DNA of 64,000 nucleotides, taken from positions 1 through 64,000 of the forward strand of contig NZ_JAOTIF010000016.1 of assembly GCF_025628885.1 (NCBI RefSeq), read 5' to 3'. The position numbers were made by a program, and so were the translations under genes. This DNA is from Paraflavisolibacter caeni (lineage in GTDB: Bacteria; Bacteroidota; Bacteroidia; Chitinophagales; Chitinophagaceae). The notes under the pieces were generated by a model. The model searched no databases. It was given only the letters and a program-made list of their open reading frames with translations, and was not told where the DNA came from. This document shows positions 26,939-35,193 of this stretch, piece by piece. How positions within the stretch are numbered: position 1 is the stretch's first letter; each line of letters begins with the position of its first letter.

Positions 26939-27577
26939 ATGAGTAAAATATTCCATAGCCTCAAAAACACATTTATAGAAGGTGCCATATTCTTGTTACC
27001 CTTGCTCATCGTTTTTGTAGTGCTAACAAAAACAACTGAGGCTTTAAGAGGCCTTTCGACAAAAATCGCCAGTTTATTTGGATTGAAAAGCTTTATTGGC
27101 ATTTCGGGCGGCACAATCATCAGTGCGCTCATCATTATTTGTATTTGCATGCTATGTGGCTTTTTTTCAAGGTATTCCTATTTTAAATCACTGTACGAAT
27201 GGATGGATAACGGTCTACAAAAACATCTTCCCGGATACACCTTATACAGGGAAATGGCAATGGAGACGCTCGAAATCAGGGAGGAGGTTTTGCCTTTTGA
27301 AAATGCCGCATGGATAGAAAAGGACAATAGGTGGCAACCTGGATTTGTGGTTGATTCCTCAACTGATAACAAATGCATCGTTTTTGTTCCAACTGCTGGA
27401 AATGTAAAAGAAGGGGAAATATATCTTATTGAAAGCAATAAAGTTCATTCATTGCCGCATGCAGATCTAAAAGCTTTCCGGACGAGTATCAATAACCTGG
27501 GAAAGGGGCTTTTGAACTTTGAAGGAGGCGATCCTCTTCAAGCTACCAGTGAAGAGGATGATAGTATAAGACGTTGA
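26939..27577 (+). CDS. DUF502 family membrane protein
   Basis: A 212-residue inner-membrane protein with two N-terminal helices ('FIEGAIFLLPLLIVFVVLTK', 'GTIISALIIICICMLCGFFS') and a cytosolic or periplasmic C-terminal domain with 'GWQ.GFVVD' and 'VFVPTAGNVKEGEIYLI'. These match the DUF502 layout ('T..G....P', 'VFVPT.PNPTSG'). The molecular role of the family is unknown. It is followed 18 bp later by a small DUF1330-like gene and may be co-transcribed with it. Confidence 0.8.
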   Translation: MSKIFHSLKNTFIEGAIFLLPLLIVFVVLTKTTEALRGLSTKIASLFGLKSFIGISGGTIISALIIICICMLCGFFSRYSYFKSLYEWMDNGLQKHLPGYTLYREMAMETLEIREEVLPFENAAWIEKDNRWQPGFVVDSSTDNKCIVFVPTAGNVKEGEIYLIESNKVHSLPHADLKAFRTSINNLGKGLLNFEGGDPLQATSEEDDSIRR

Positions 27578-27595
27578 AAAATTGAAGAAATTAAA

Positions 27596-27898
27596 ATGAT
27601 CTATATAATACAACTCATTTACATTAAAGAAGGGCAAGAGGAAGTGTTTCATCAATTTGAAGACATTGCTATACCAATCATTTCAAAGTATAACGGTCGG
27701 CTTTTATTGCGAATCAGACCCGACGAAAACTCCTTTATTGAGTATTGTATCGACAAGCCATACGAAATACACTTTGTTGAGTTTGGCATTGAGCAAGATT
27801 TTGAAGCCTTCAAACAAGACGAAGAGCGAAATAAATTTTTACATTTAAAAGACCAGTCCATAAAGACTTCAATATTAATCCAAGGAACAAAACTTTGA
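27596..27898 (+). CDS. Small DUF1330-like (dimeric ferredoxin-fold) protein
   Basis: A 100-residue protein of the alpha-beta barrel-forming ferredoxin type. 'MIYIIQLIYIKEGQEEVFHQFEDIAIPIISKYNGRLLLRIR' fits the first half of DUF1330 ('Y.I........ F..Y....P.I..YGG..L'). The substrate is unknown; related proteins are often annotated as monooxygenase-like. Composition is AT-rich. No start alternative is better. The 27899-28067 stretch after it shows no complete gene. Confidence 0.6.
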   Translation: MIYIIQLIYIKEGQEEVFHQFEDIAIPIISKYNGRLLLRIRPDENSFIEYCIDKPYEIHFVEFGIEQDFEAFKQDEERNKFLHLKDQSIKTSILIQGTKL

Positions 27899-28067
27899 CG
27901 AAACGAAAACGCGAGCAACCGTCTGGGATTTGGAAGAAATGGCCGTTATTCAAAGAAATTAAGAATATAAACAAAGGCGTCCAGATTTTGAGGTTTTAGA
28001 GCGGATGAGTACCTTTAAAGCGACAGACCCTTATACACATAGTGACGTTACCGGTAATTGTTCAAAA

Positions 28068-28502
28068 ATGTATTTATTCCAGAGGATTTATCAATCAAGA
28101 CATTTCGTTTTAATACCTATTATTTCCACTTTATTTATACAGTGTCAATCAAATTCCATCTCCTGCAAGGACATTAAAAACGGGAAGTTTCAATTTTACT
28201 CCAAACGGTCAGGTGAGCGCTACCTGGTGATCAGGCAAGACACCTTACAAAAGGAGCTGAATATAAATACCGGAGACACCTCCTATTGGAAAGTAAAATG
28301 GCTGAGTGACTGTACCTTTTCTGCCACTTATCTTTCAGGGGGCCCTGAAAAGACTGAAGAAGAGAAAGACTTTTTGACCCGACATCAAACGGTGGTGCAG
28401 ATTTTAAAGATCACCCCGACGTATTACATCGTTGAGGGGAGCCTTGATTCCATCAACTCCGATATGAGCATTGTGGATACGATTTGGATTAAGGGGAAAT
28501 AA
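28068..28502 (+). CDS. Small lipoprotein of unknown function
   Basis: A ~144-residue protein from ATG 28068. Its N-terminus (MYLFQRIYQSRHFVLIPIIS...) is a signal sequence ending in the lipobox-like 'LFIQCQS'. The body has 'CKDIKNGKFQFYSKRSGERYLVIRQD' and '...YIVEGSLDSI...IWIKGK', all beta-type. It resembles small Bacteroidota lipoproteins of ~140 residues with a 'C.DIKNGKF' start, function unknown. The longer frame from 28005 adds residues before the signal peptide and is unlikely. It converges with the potassium-channel gene 18 bp away. Confidence 0.6.
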   Translation: MYLFQRIYQSRHFVLIPIISTLFIQCQSNSISCKDIKNGKFQFYSKRSGERYLVIRQDTLQKELNINTGDTSYWKVKWLSDCTFSATYLSGGPEKTEEEKDFLTRHQTVVQILKITPTYYIVEGSLDSINSDMSIVDTIWIKGK

Positions 28503-28519
28503 GCTTTCTTTTTATTTTA

Positions 28520-29581
28520 TTAGTCGCCTACATTTTTTTTCATGGCGGAAATTTGTTCACGGGTACCGAAAACGATCACTTTCATGCCATGAGATATGAT
28601 GATAGTGTCCGGGGGGTTTATATTGAACCTGCCTTGTTCGTCTTTGATACCAATGCAGTTTACACCGGTTTTTTTCCAGTTCATGATTTCCTTCAATGAC
28701 TTATCCCTGACGTGCGGTGGCAACTGATCATAATTCACGGCTTCTATATGGATGGCCTCCCCCTCCTCACCAGACAAGAAGTCAATGAATTCAATTACAT
28801 CTGGCTTTGATACCAGGGTGGCCATATGTGTGCCGCCAATCATATCCGGCATGATCACATTGTTTGCACCAGCTTTATATAACTTGGCGGTGGCACCATG
28901 ACTGGAAGCTCTCCCTATGATTTGCGCTTTAGGGTTCAAGGACCTTGCCGATAAGACAATAAATACATTATCAGCATCCTCAGGCAGGGTTACGAGTATC
29001 GCTTTTGCTCTTTCGACACCAGCCTGGACCAAGATCTCATCATCAGTTGCGTCTCCTACTAAGTAAACACATTTTGGGTCATGCAGCAGGTAATGGTCCA
29101 GCGTATTGTGATTTTTTTCAATTACCACGTAATCAATTTTGTGTGCTCTCAATGTTTTGGCAGCCTGCTGCCCATTTCTGCCAAAACCACAAATAATCAC
29201 ATGGTTTTTCTTTTGTTCCAAAGCCTGCATAAGACGTTTCGTTTTAAAATATTGAGACAGTTCGCCACTTACAACGTACTGCGTTAATTTGGCTAGTAAA
29301 TAAGAGATCGTTGAAAAAGAAGCAATGATAAAAATTACATTAAATATCTTTCCCTGCTCAGATAAAGGCCTTATCTCATGATAGCCTATTGTAGTAATGG
29401 TAATCATTGCCATATACAATGCATCCAACAGGCTGAAACCTTCAATAATAATATAGCCGCAAACACCAAAAATGATAATAGCGAGGATCATCAGGAACCA
29501 TCTCTTGAAGGGAGGCGTCTTTACAAGTTGTGGCATATCAATGGCTTGGAAGGCTATTAATGAATTGAAAACGGATATCAA
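28520..29581 (-). CDS. Two-helix potassium channel with TrkA (RCK) domains
   Basis: A 353-residue membrane protein. N-terminal TM1 and TM2 (~28-110) flank a pore loop whose filter reads 'TITTIGYHE', a variant of the usual T-x-G-Y-G-D/E with His at the glycine position. An RCK-N Rossmann domain follows (~125-240; 'HVIICGFGRNGQQAAKTL', 'LVGDATDDEILVQAGV'). An RCK-C domain (~265-350; '...IGIKDEQGRFNINPPDTIIISHGMKVIVFG') is the regulatory ligand-binding part. It belongs with MthK/YugO-like channels that respond to Ca2+ or nucleotides. It is divergent from the Crp-like regulator at 29675. Confidence 0.88.
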   Translation of the reverse strand: MISVFNSLIAFQAIDMPQLVKTPPFKRWFLMILAIIIFGVCGYIIIEGFSLLDALYMAMITITTIGYHEIRPLSEQGKIFNVIFIIASFSTISYLLAKLTQYVVSGELSQYFKTKRLMQALEQKKNHVIICGFGRNGQQAAKTLRAHKIDYVVIEKNHNTLDHYLLHDPKCVYLVGDATDDEILVQAGVERAKAILVTLPEDADNVFIVLSARSLNPKAQIIGRASSHGATAKLYKAGANNVIMPDMIGGTHMATLVSKPDVIEFIDFLSGEEGEAIHIEAVNYDQLPPHVRDKSLKEIMNWKKTGVNCIGIKDEQGRFNINPPDTIIISHGMKVIVFGTREQISAMKKNVGD

Positions 29582-29674
29582 ATATCACCAGAAGTTTATA
29601 GGAAAGCAAAAAATTATGGAGTTTGCTTCCTATATTGTAACGAATGTAACTTACAACTTCTACCTACGAACACA

Positions 29675-30214
29675 ATGGCAAGCGGTCAAGCATTTATCGA
29701 AAATCTGATCAATATCCTTGATATCATCTCAGAACAAAGAACAATATCAAAGGGTGAATTTCTTATCAGGGAGGGACAAATTGAAAAAAACCTTTATTAT
29801 ATCGAAACAGGTGCGGTCAGGGTTTTTCATTTGTCTGAGTTTGAAGAACAAACCATTCGCTTTGGATATGAAGGTTCATTTATCAATTCATTGTATTCAT
29901 TTATCAAGGGCACGCCCTCAGAATTTTATATTGAAGCGCTTAGAAAATCGACATTAAGGGTTATTTCCAAAGGCCAGCTTTTAGATATCGTCAATGAAAG
30001 CAATGAACGCCTGAAACAATACAACTCCTTACTTGAAACTTTGGTGTGCCAGCAAATTGAAAGAGAAATCGACCTGCTCACTGTTTCACCTTCGGAAAGA
30101 TTAAGGCGGGTTTTGGAAAGGAGTCCCAACCTGTTCCAGGAAATACCTTTGAAATACATTGCGTCTTACCTTAGAATGACACCGGAAACTTTGAGCAGGA
30201 TCCGGAATTCTTGA
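29675..30214 (+). CDS. Crp/Fnr family transcriptional regulator
   Basis: A 179-residue regulator. Residues ~15-115 are a cyclic nucleotide-binding-like beta roll ('ISKGEFLIREGQIEKNLYYIETGAVRVFH'). A dimerisation helix and a C-terminal helix-turn-helix ending in 'YIASYLRMTPETLSRIRNS' follow. The conserved 'MTPETLSRIR' recognition helix is intact, and the protein stops about 5-10 residues after it, slightly earlier than usual. The cAMP-binding R-x-S signature is not evident, so the effector is unknown. It is followed by a DinB gene 58 bp later. Confidence 0.87.
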   Translation: MASGQAFIENLINILDIISEQRTISKGEFLIREGQIEKNLYYIETGAVRVFHLSEFEEQTIRFGYEGSFINSLYSFIKGTPSEFYIEALRKSTLRVISKGQLLDIVNESNERLKQYNSLLETLVCQQIEREIDLLTVSPSERLRRVLERSPNLFQEIPLKYIASYLRMTPETLSRIRNS

Positions 30215-30272
30215 TCTCAATCAAGGAAGCTGTTATCTTTTGTTTTCAGCTTTGCATCAAACAAAATCAATT

Positions 30273-30860
30273 ATGCAAATACAGACACACCTTCTCATTG
30301 AAGACCTCCTCAACAGAACAGAAAAGGCTACCAGGGCTGTCAAGAGATTTAAAGAATTGTCTATTGAGCAATTGAATTACAAGAAGAGTGCAACAGAGTG
30401 GAGTGTATTGGAGTGTATTGAGCACTTGAATCTATATGGTGACTTTTACCTAGTAGAAATCGAAAAGCAAATATTGGCTCATAAGAGCAAAGCACCATCA
30501 ACTGTTTTTAAAAGCGGCTTGCTTGGTAATTATTTTGCCAACCTGATGCAGGTAAAAGATGGGAAGGTGAATAAAATGAAGTCGCCGAAAGATAAAAATC
30601 CTGTCAACTCGGTCTTGACGCCAACGACCTTAGACAGGTTCCTCAAGCAGCAGGAACGATTGAAGTCGTTGCTGATACAAGCACAGCATGTTGATCTTAC
30701 GAAAACGAAAACAGCTATTTCGCTGACAGGGTTGGTCCAACTACGGCTTGGCGACACCTTCCGCTTTTTTGTTTATCACATTGAAAGGCATGTATTACAA
30801 GCGGAGAGAATCCATGCAGGCAGGACGAGCCCGCATTTATCAACATCAACTGTAGGGTAA
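30273..30860 (+). CDS. DinB-like (DfsB) four-helix bundle protein
   Basis: A ~195-residue protein from ATG 30273. 'AVKRFKELSIEQLNYKKSATEWSVLECIEHLNLYGDFYL' is the DinB/DUF1569-like start with the conserved metal-binding His of 'IEHLN'. The second and third His appear in 'FRFFVYHIERHVLQAERI'. Members are metal-dependent enzymes such as thiol-S-transferases, or have unknown roles. The stop codon lies in the short palindrome TAGGGTAATACCCTA at 30853-30867, shared with the end of the minus-strand fragment that follows. Confidence 0.8.
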   Translation: MQIQTHLLIEDLLNRTEKATRAVKRFKELSIEQLNYKKSATEWSVLECIEHLNLYGDFYLVEIEKQILAHKSKAPSTVFKSGLLGNYFANLMQVKDGKVNKMKSPKDKNPVNSVLTPTTLDRFLKQQERLKSLLIQAQHVDLTKTKTAISLTGLVQLRLGDTFRFFVYHIERHVLQAERIHAGRTSPHLSTSTVG

Positions 30861-30864
30861 TACC

Positions 30865-31026
30865 CTAACTGGCTTCAGCCGGCTTATCAGCTTTCCCGTT
30901 TACCGTAAAGACATAGTTGCTGCTATCTGCTTTAATGCTGCATGCCACCTCTGCACCAATTGGTATTATGGCTAATTCATTGGAAGCTAATGTTGTACCG
31001 TCAATGGTGCGTATTCTTAGGAGCAA
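30865..31026 (-). pseudogene. Remnant of a C-terminal gene fragment
   Basis: An open stretch of 53 codons on the minus strand reads '...RIRTIDGTTLASNELAI' followed by 'IPIGAEVACSIKADSSNYVF' and 'TVNGKADKPAEAS', then a stop. It has the composition of real protein, resembling the last strands of a beta-sandwich, but a stop codon lies just upstream and there is no ATG. It is probably the 3' end of a deleted gene. Which family is not certain. Confidence 0.35.
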
Positions 31027-31076
31027 TTAGGGTTTACTTAGGTGAAAGGAGTGGTGGGCATAGGTGGTGCCAGATA

Positions 31077-31304
31077 TTAAACAACATCTTCATTTTTGAG
31101 CCAGAAGGTGCGCACAGCGTCCAATTGCTCAAAATCCAGTTCATCGTCTACTTCGGTTTTACTCCTGTCGTCCCTATAAGTAAACTGGCGGGATGGGCCA
31201 TGTGCGGGCTCCAGGGTAAATTCGTAAGTTTCTGGTCCGGTATTGTGTACTATAACGTGCGTTCCGCTTTCCAAGGTAAACGCGATTGGATAATGCTTTA
31301 CCAT
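31077..31304 (-). CDS. Small conserved-looking protein of unknown function
   Basis: A 75-residue protein from ATG 31304 (MVKHYPIAFTLESGTHVIV...) with protein-like composition: 'HVIVHNTGPETYEFTLEP', 'RQFTYRDDRSK', 'LDFEQLDAVRTFWLKNEDV'. Alternating beta residues suggest a small beta-sheet protein. The longer frame up to 31352 adds a less likely N-terminus. No family recognised. It is transcribed toward the gene remnant at 30865-31026. Confidence 0.55.
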   Translation of the reverse strand: MVKHYPIAFTLESGTHVIVHNTGPETYEFTLEPAHGPSRQFTYRDDRSKTEVDDELDFEQLDAVRTFWLKNEDVV

Positions 31305-31437
31305 AAAATTGAATTTATATTCTAAGTTAGGAAGTAATAGGGCAATGTGCAATGGCGAGGTAGTGAATTGTGAAAATGGGTTGTAAGGTTGTAAATTCCG
31401 TAATACAATCAGTATTTTTGGCCATTAAGATAGTACC

Positions 31438-33447
31438 GTGGCTGATAGAATTTTATTGCTCCCTGATAATATTGCCAACCAGATAGCCGCCGGCGAGGTG
31501 ATTCAAAGACCTGCCAGTGCGATCAAGGAATTGCTGGAAAATGCTGTTGATGCCGGCGCAACAGAGATCAAACTGATCATCAACGATGCCGGTAAGTCGT
31601 TGATACAGGTTATTGACAACGGCAGCGGCATGAGTGAGACTGATGCCCGTATGTGTTTTGAGCGGCATGCGACTTCCAAGATCAAAAATATTGACGATCT
31701 ATTTCATGTCCGAACAATGGGTTTCCGTGGCGAGGCGTTGGCCTCCATTGCAGCTGTTGCCCAAGTGGAATTACGCACCAGAAAGGCGGATGCTGAAGTG
31801 GGCACTTATATAGAAATAGAAAACAGCGTGGTGACCAAGCAGGAACCAGTGGCGGCCCCAGTAGGCACTTCCATCGCCATGAAGAACCTGTTCTTCAATG
31901 TTCCGGCGAGGCGCAACTTTCTCAAAAGAAATGCAGCAGAAATGCGCCATATTATTGACGAATTCATGCGGGTTGCGCTGTCATTTCCCAACATCTTCTT
32001 TTCACTCACCAGTAATGGGCAGCAACTTTTTCACCTGGATGCAGGTACACTGAAGCACAGGGTGGTACAGCTGCTTGGCAATAATTACAATACTAAGCTG
32101 GTATCAGTGAAGGAGCATACGGATTACTTGAATATTTACGGGTTTGTGGGTAAACCAGAGACTGCCAAGAAGACACGTGGCGACCAGTACTTCTTTGTGA
32201 ACAACCGTTTTATCAAGAGCGGTTACCTGAATCATGCTGTTATGAGCGCTTACCAGGAAATGATCGCTCCTGACAGCTTTCCCATGTATGTGCTTTTTAT
32301 TGACCTGGACCCGACGCAGGTGGATGTGAATGTGCATCCTACCAAACAGGAAATCAAATTTGAAGACGAAAAGATCGTGTATGCATTTGTGCAAGCAGCG
32401 ATCAAGCATGCATTGGCACAATTCAGCATCACGCCCACGCTGGACTTTGATTTAGATGCTTCTATCCAAGGCCTGGAGTCTGTTCAAAAGCCATTTACGG
32501 AAGAAGACAAGAGCAGTACCCAATCATCTTCTATTTTTCAAAGCTTTACACAGGCTAACCAGGCACATGCAATTGAACCAGGCAGAGGAGCAGAAAGCCT
32601 GGAAACTGGTCTTCAGAACTGGCGATCTGACTTAGGAACACTGGGAGCGGGGAGTGCAGCAAGGGAATTGGGAAGCGGGAATACAGGATTTGGAAGCTGG
32701 AGTGGAGGCCCAGGAAGTAGAGGAGGAAGCAGCTTTGGCGGTGGAAGTAATCTGGGTGGATTTCCCATGCAGGATTTTAAAAGTCCCAGCAATGAGCGTG
32801 TGGAACCGGTTGATGAACCGCCTTTTATCCACAGGCAAAGCAGCTTGAATTCAGAACTTCAATCATCAAATAATAAGATCCAGAATGCATTTCTGACGCA
32901 GTTGTTCTTTTCCTATATATTGCTGCCGTCAGAGAACGGTTTCCTATTGATTCACCAGCAGTCGGCGCACGAGCGGATCATTTATGAGCGGCTACAGCAG
33001 TCGATGCAGGGCAAACCTATTGCTACCCAACGCAGCCTGTTCCCATCCACTATAGAATTAACGCCGGGTGATGCCGTTTTGCTTACAGAGTTATTACCCA
33101 GTCTTCAACAAATGGGCTATACTATTGAGCCGTTTGGAAAGAATGCTTTTGTAATCCAGGGAGCGCCGGCAGATGTGGTGAATGGAAATGAAAAAGTGAT
33201 CCTGGAGAAAATACTGGAGCAATACAAACATTTCAATACCGACCTGCGCCTATCGAAGCGAGAAATGCTGCTGCGGTCTGTAGCAGCCCAACAAGCCATT
33301 AAAGCAGGTGTGCCACTTAACGAAAGTGAAATGCAGCACCTTGTAGCAGAACTGTTTACATGTGGCCAGCCCAATACGACGCCATCAGGCCGGCCAACTT
33401 ATATGGAGTTCAAAAAGGACCAGTTGGATAAGATGTTTGGGAGGTAA
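31438..33447 (+). CDS. mutL: DNA mismatch repair protein MutL
   Basis: A 669-residue mismatch repair protein starting at GTG 31438. The N-terminal GHKL ATPase shows 'NQIAAGEVIQRP', 'KELLENAVDAGA', 'DNGSGM' and 'GFRGEALASI'. Residues ~335-340 end the transducer domain. A Gly/Ser-rich linker (~375-450, 'GSWSGGPGSRGG') joins the C-terminal dimerisation domain. The usual endonuclease motif DQHAx2Ex4E is 'HQQSAHERIIYE' here, and the CPHGRP motif is 'TPSGRP'. The metal ligands therefore appear lost and MutL nicking activity is doubtful. The gene converges with the GT39 gene, with a heptamer repeat between them. Confidence 0.95.
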   Translation: MADRILLLPDNIANQIAAGEVIQRPASAIKELLENAVDAGATEIKLIINDAGKSLIQVIDNGSGMSETDARMCFERHATSKIKNIDDLFHVRTMGFRGEALASIAAVAQVELRTRKADAEVGTYIEIENSVVTKQEPVAAPVGTSIAMKNLFFNVPARRNFLKRNAAEMRHIIDEFMRVALSFPNIFFSLTSNGQQLFHLDAGTLKHRVVQLLGNNYNTKLVSVKEHTDYLNIYGFVGKPETAKKTRGDQYFFVNNRFIKSGYLNHAVMSAYQEMIAPDSFPMYVLFIDLDPTQVDVNVHPTKQEIKFEDEKIVYAFVQAAIKHALAQFSITPTLDFDLDASIQGLESVQKPFTEEDKSSTQSSSIFQSFTQANQAHAIEPGRGAESLETGLQNWRSDLGTLGAGSAARELGSGNTGFGSWSGGPGSRGGSSFGGGSNLGGFPMQDFKSPSNERVEPVDEPPFIHRQSSLNSELQSSNNKIQNAFLTQLFFSYILLPSENGFLLIHQQSAHERIIYERLQQSMQGKPIATQRSLFPSTIELTPGDAVLLTELLPSLQQMGYTIEPFGKNAFVIQGAPADVVNGNEKVILEKILEQYKHFNTDLRLSKREMLLRSVAAQQAIKAGVPLNESEMQHLVAELFTCGQPNTTPSGRPTYMEFKKDQLDKMFGR

Positions 33448-33451
33448 GTGA

Positions 33452-33490
33452 GTTTGAAGTTTGGAGTTTGAAGTTTGAAGTTTGGAGTTG
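33452..33490. repeat. Heptanucleotide tandem repeat (GTTTGRA)x5
   Basis: Five consecutive 7-bp units GTTTGAA or GTTTGGA plus a partial sixth unit, in the 58-bp gap between the convergent mutL and GT39 genes. A shorter form of the same repeat is at 59706-59730. Confidence 0.9.
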
Positions 33491-33505
33491 CCGTGAATGT
33501 TGATT

Positions 33506-35170
33506 TCATCTTACTTCTACATTTATTTTATCGCTGTTGTGGGTGAACCAGCCTCCGTCGGAGCCGATGGCGAAACGGAGGAAATATTTACCTTTTGGTA
33601 GTTGCAACGGCAGGGTAAAAGCGTGTGCTTCTTTTTGAACCAGTTGTTGTAAGGTTATGTTCGCAGGAATATCTTTTAACAGGCTGTTCATTTCAAATAC
33701 GCCCAGTTTTACAGGGAAGTCTATTTGAGGGTGTTGCTGCAAATAACTTTTGTAGTATGGGGGTACAGAAACTGTTGCCTTTATGTTCAACGGCTCGTTT
33801 TCACCGATGGTGTAGTTGCGTTCTTCTGCCTTTATCATGATCTTGGTAAAAGAATGAAAGCTGCTGTCATAGCTGTAATGAATGACACCCACAGAAGAAG
33901 GTATAGAATCCTGCATTGCCAAAGAATCATTTGCATCCCATATAAAAACCGGTTTGCCTAATAAAGAATCTTCCACCGGCCAGAAATTATAATTGTTGCG
34001 GCGCTTGTTGTATTCATTCAAGGAATAGGTGGGCTGCCCTGAGTAAAACCAATACTTAGATGCCTTCTGGTAGGAACTACTCAATACAATAGGCAGGCCG
34101 TTTGTTTTCTGCCGCAATACCTGGGGCCATTCCTTATACTGGTGAAAGCGGTCCCGAACTGCCTTGCCTGGCACCAGGTCAACCACCATCAAGAACCTTG
34201 CTGCCAGCACTATCACCAAAGTAATAGGTGCCAGGCGGAAAACCCATTGTCTTGCTTTGACATGTTTGAGTACATACTGGTGGCTTAATACAATAATGCC
34301 AATAATCGCCGGGGCGGTCCAGTTGGCTTCTACACGGCCGCGAAAACTACTCAGGAAGAAAAAGAAGAAGATGCCGATGGCAGTATATTTCAATGCTCTT
34401 TCTGTGTCATTTGCCGGGCGATACATAAAAGTGGCCGGCCAGAAGATGAGGCCAGCCAAAGGACCTGCAATCAACAGTTGTCCTGCGATATAATCGAGTG
34501 TAAAGGAAACTTTGTAAGGATTGACATTGCTTTCGAACAAGTGATAACGGAAGCTGATCCAGTCGTGCTGATATTGCCACCAAAGGTGCGGCACATAGAG
34601 TGCCAGTGCGATCAATCCGGCTGCGTACACTTGCCAGCGTTTCAACAGTTTCAGATTGGACAGCAGGGTGAAGAAAATAATCAGTACAGCATGGTATTTA
34701 CTATATAGCAAACCTGCTACGACAATTGCCAGCAAGACTGTATTGGAAATTGTGGACTGCTGTACAAACTTTCTGTATGCCAGGAAGAAAAGTGCCGTAA
34801 AAAACATCAGGGGGATATCGGGTACAGCCATGAAGCCTGAAATCTGAAGAACTGCTGTGCAGAGACAGATTGCATAGAACAGGGCGGTATTTTTTTGCTC
34901 TATAAGAAGTTCGCACAGGTAAACGGTGAGTGTGCTGAGCACCACGATGAAGAAGCGCACACCCAGTTCACTGGCAAAAATGGCATAGCCCATTTTGATG
35001 ATCAGAGCAGTCATGGGCGGATGGTCGAAGTAACCCCAGTCGAGAAATTTGGAGAACATCCAGTAATAAGCTTCATCGTCCTGCAGCTCTGTAAAGCCGG
35101 CTTGCAGCCAGTTGATCAAAATCCAGAGACCATAAAAAAGCAGGCGGTGATGTTTTGGTAATTGTTTCAT
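33506..35170 (-). CDS. GT39/ArnT-like glycosyltransferase
   Basis: A 554-residue polytopic membrane protein of the PMT/ArnT (PF13231/PF02366) class, which moves sugars from polyprenyl-phosphate donors to lipid or protein acceptors outside the cytoplasmic membrane. The first periplasmic loop carries 'ELQDDEAYYWMFSKFLDWGYFDHPP', with the catalytic acidic pair D-D/E and the 'GYFDHPP' motif of the family. About ten membrane helices follow up to ~residue 340, then a soluble C-terminal beta domain of ~200 residues. It lies 23 bp downstream of the NadR-like kinase and is probably co-transcribed with it. Confidence 0.9.
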   Translation of the reverse strand: MKQLPKHHRLLFYGLWILINWLQAGFTELQDDEAYYWMFSKFLDWGYFDHPPMTALIIKMGYAIFASELGVRFFIVVLSTLTVYLCELLIEQKNTALFYAICLCTAVLQISGFMAVPDIPLMFFTALFFLAYRKFVQQSTISNTVLLAIVVAGLLYSKYHAVLIIFFTLLSNLKLLKRWQVYAAGLIALALYVPHLWWQYQHDWISFRYHLFESNVNPYKVSFTLDYIAGQLLIAGPLAGLIFWPATFMYRPANDTERALKYTAIGIFFFFFLSSFRGRVEANWTAPAIIGIIVLSHQYVLKHVKARQWVFRLAPITLVIVLAARFLMVVDLVPGKAVRDRFHQYKEWPQVLRQKTNGLPIVLSSSYQKASKYWFYSGQPTYSLNEYNKRRNNYNFWPVEDSLLGKPVFIWDANDSLAMQDSIPSSVGVIHYSYDSSFHSFTKIMIKAEERNYTIGENEPLNIKATVSVPPYYKSYLQQHPQIDFPVKLGVFEMNSLLKDIPANITLQQLVQKEAHAFTLPLQLPKGKYFLRFAIGSDGGWFTHNSDKINVEVR

Positions 35171-35193
35171 GAAGAGGTGCTATTGAAATATTG

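Noticed and set aside
27899-28067. Possible extension or remnant between the DUF1330-like gene and the small lipoprotein
   Set aside because: Two frames give short basic peptides but neither has a start or a recognisable pattern.
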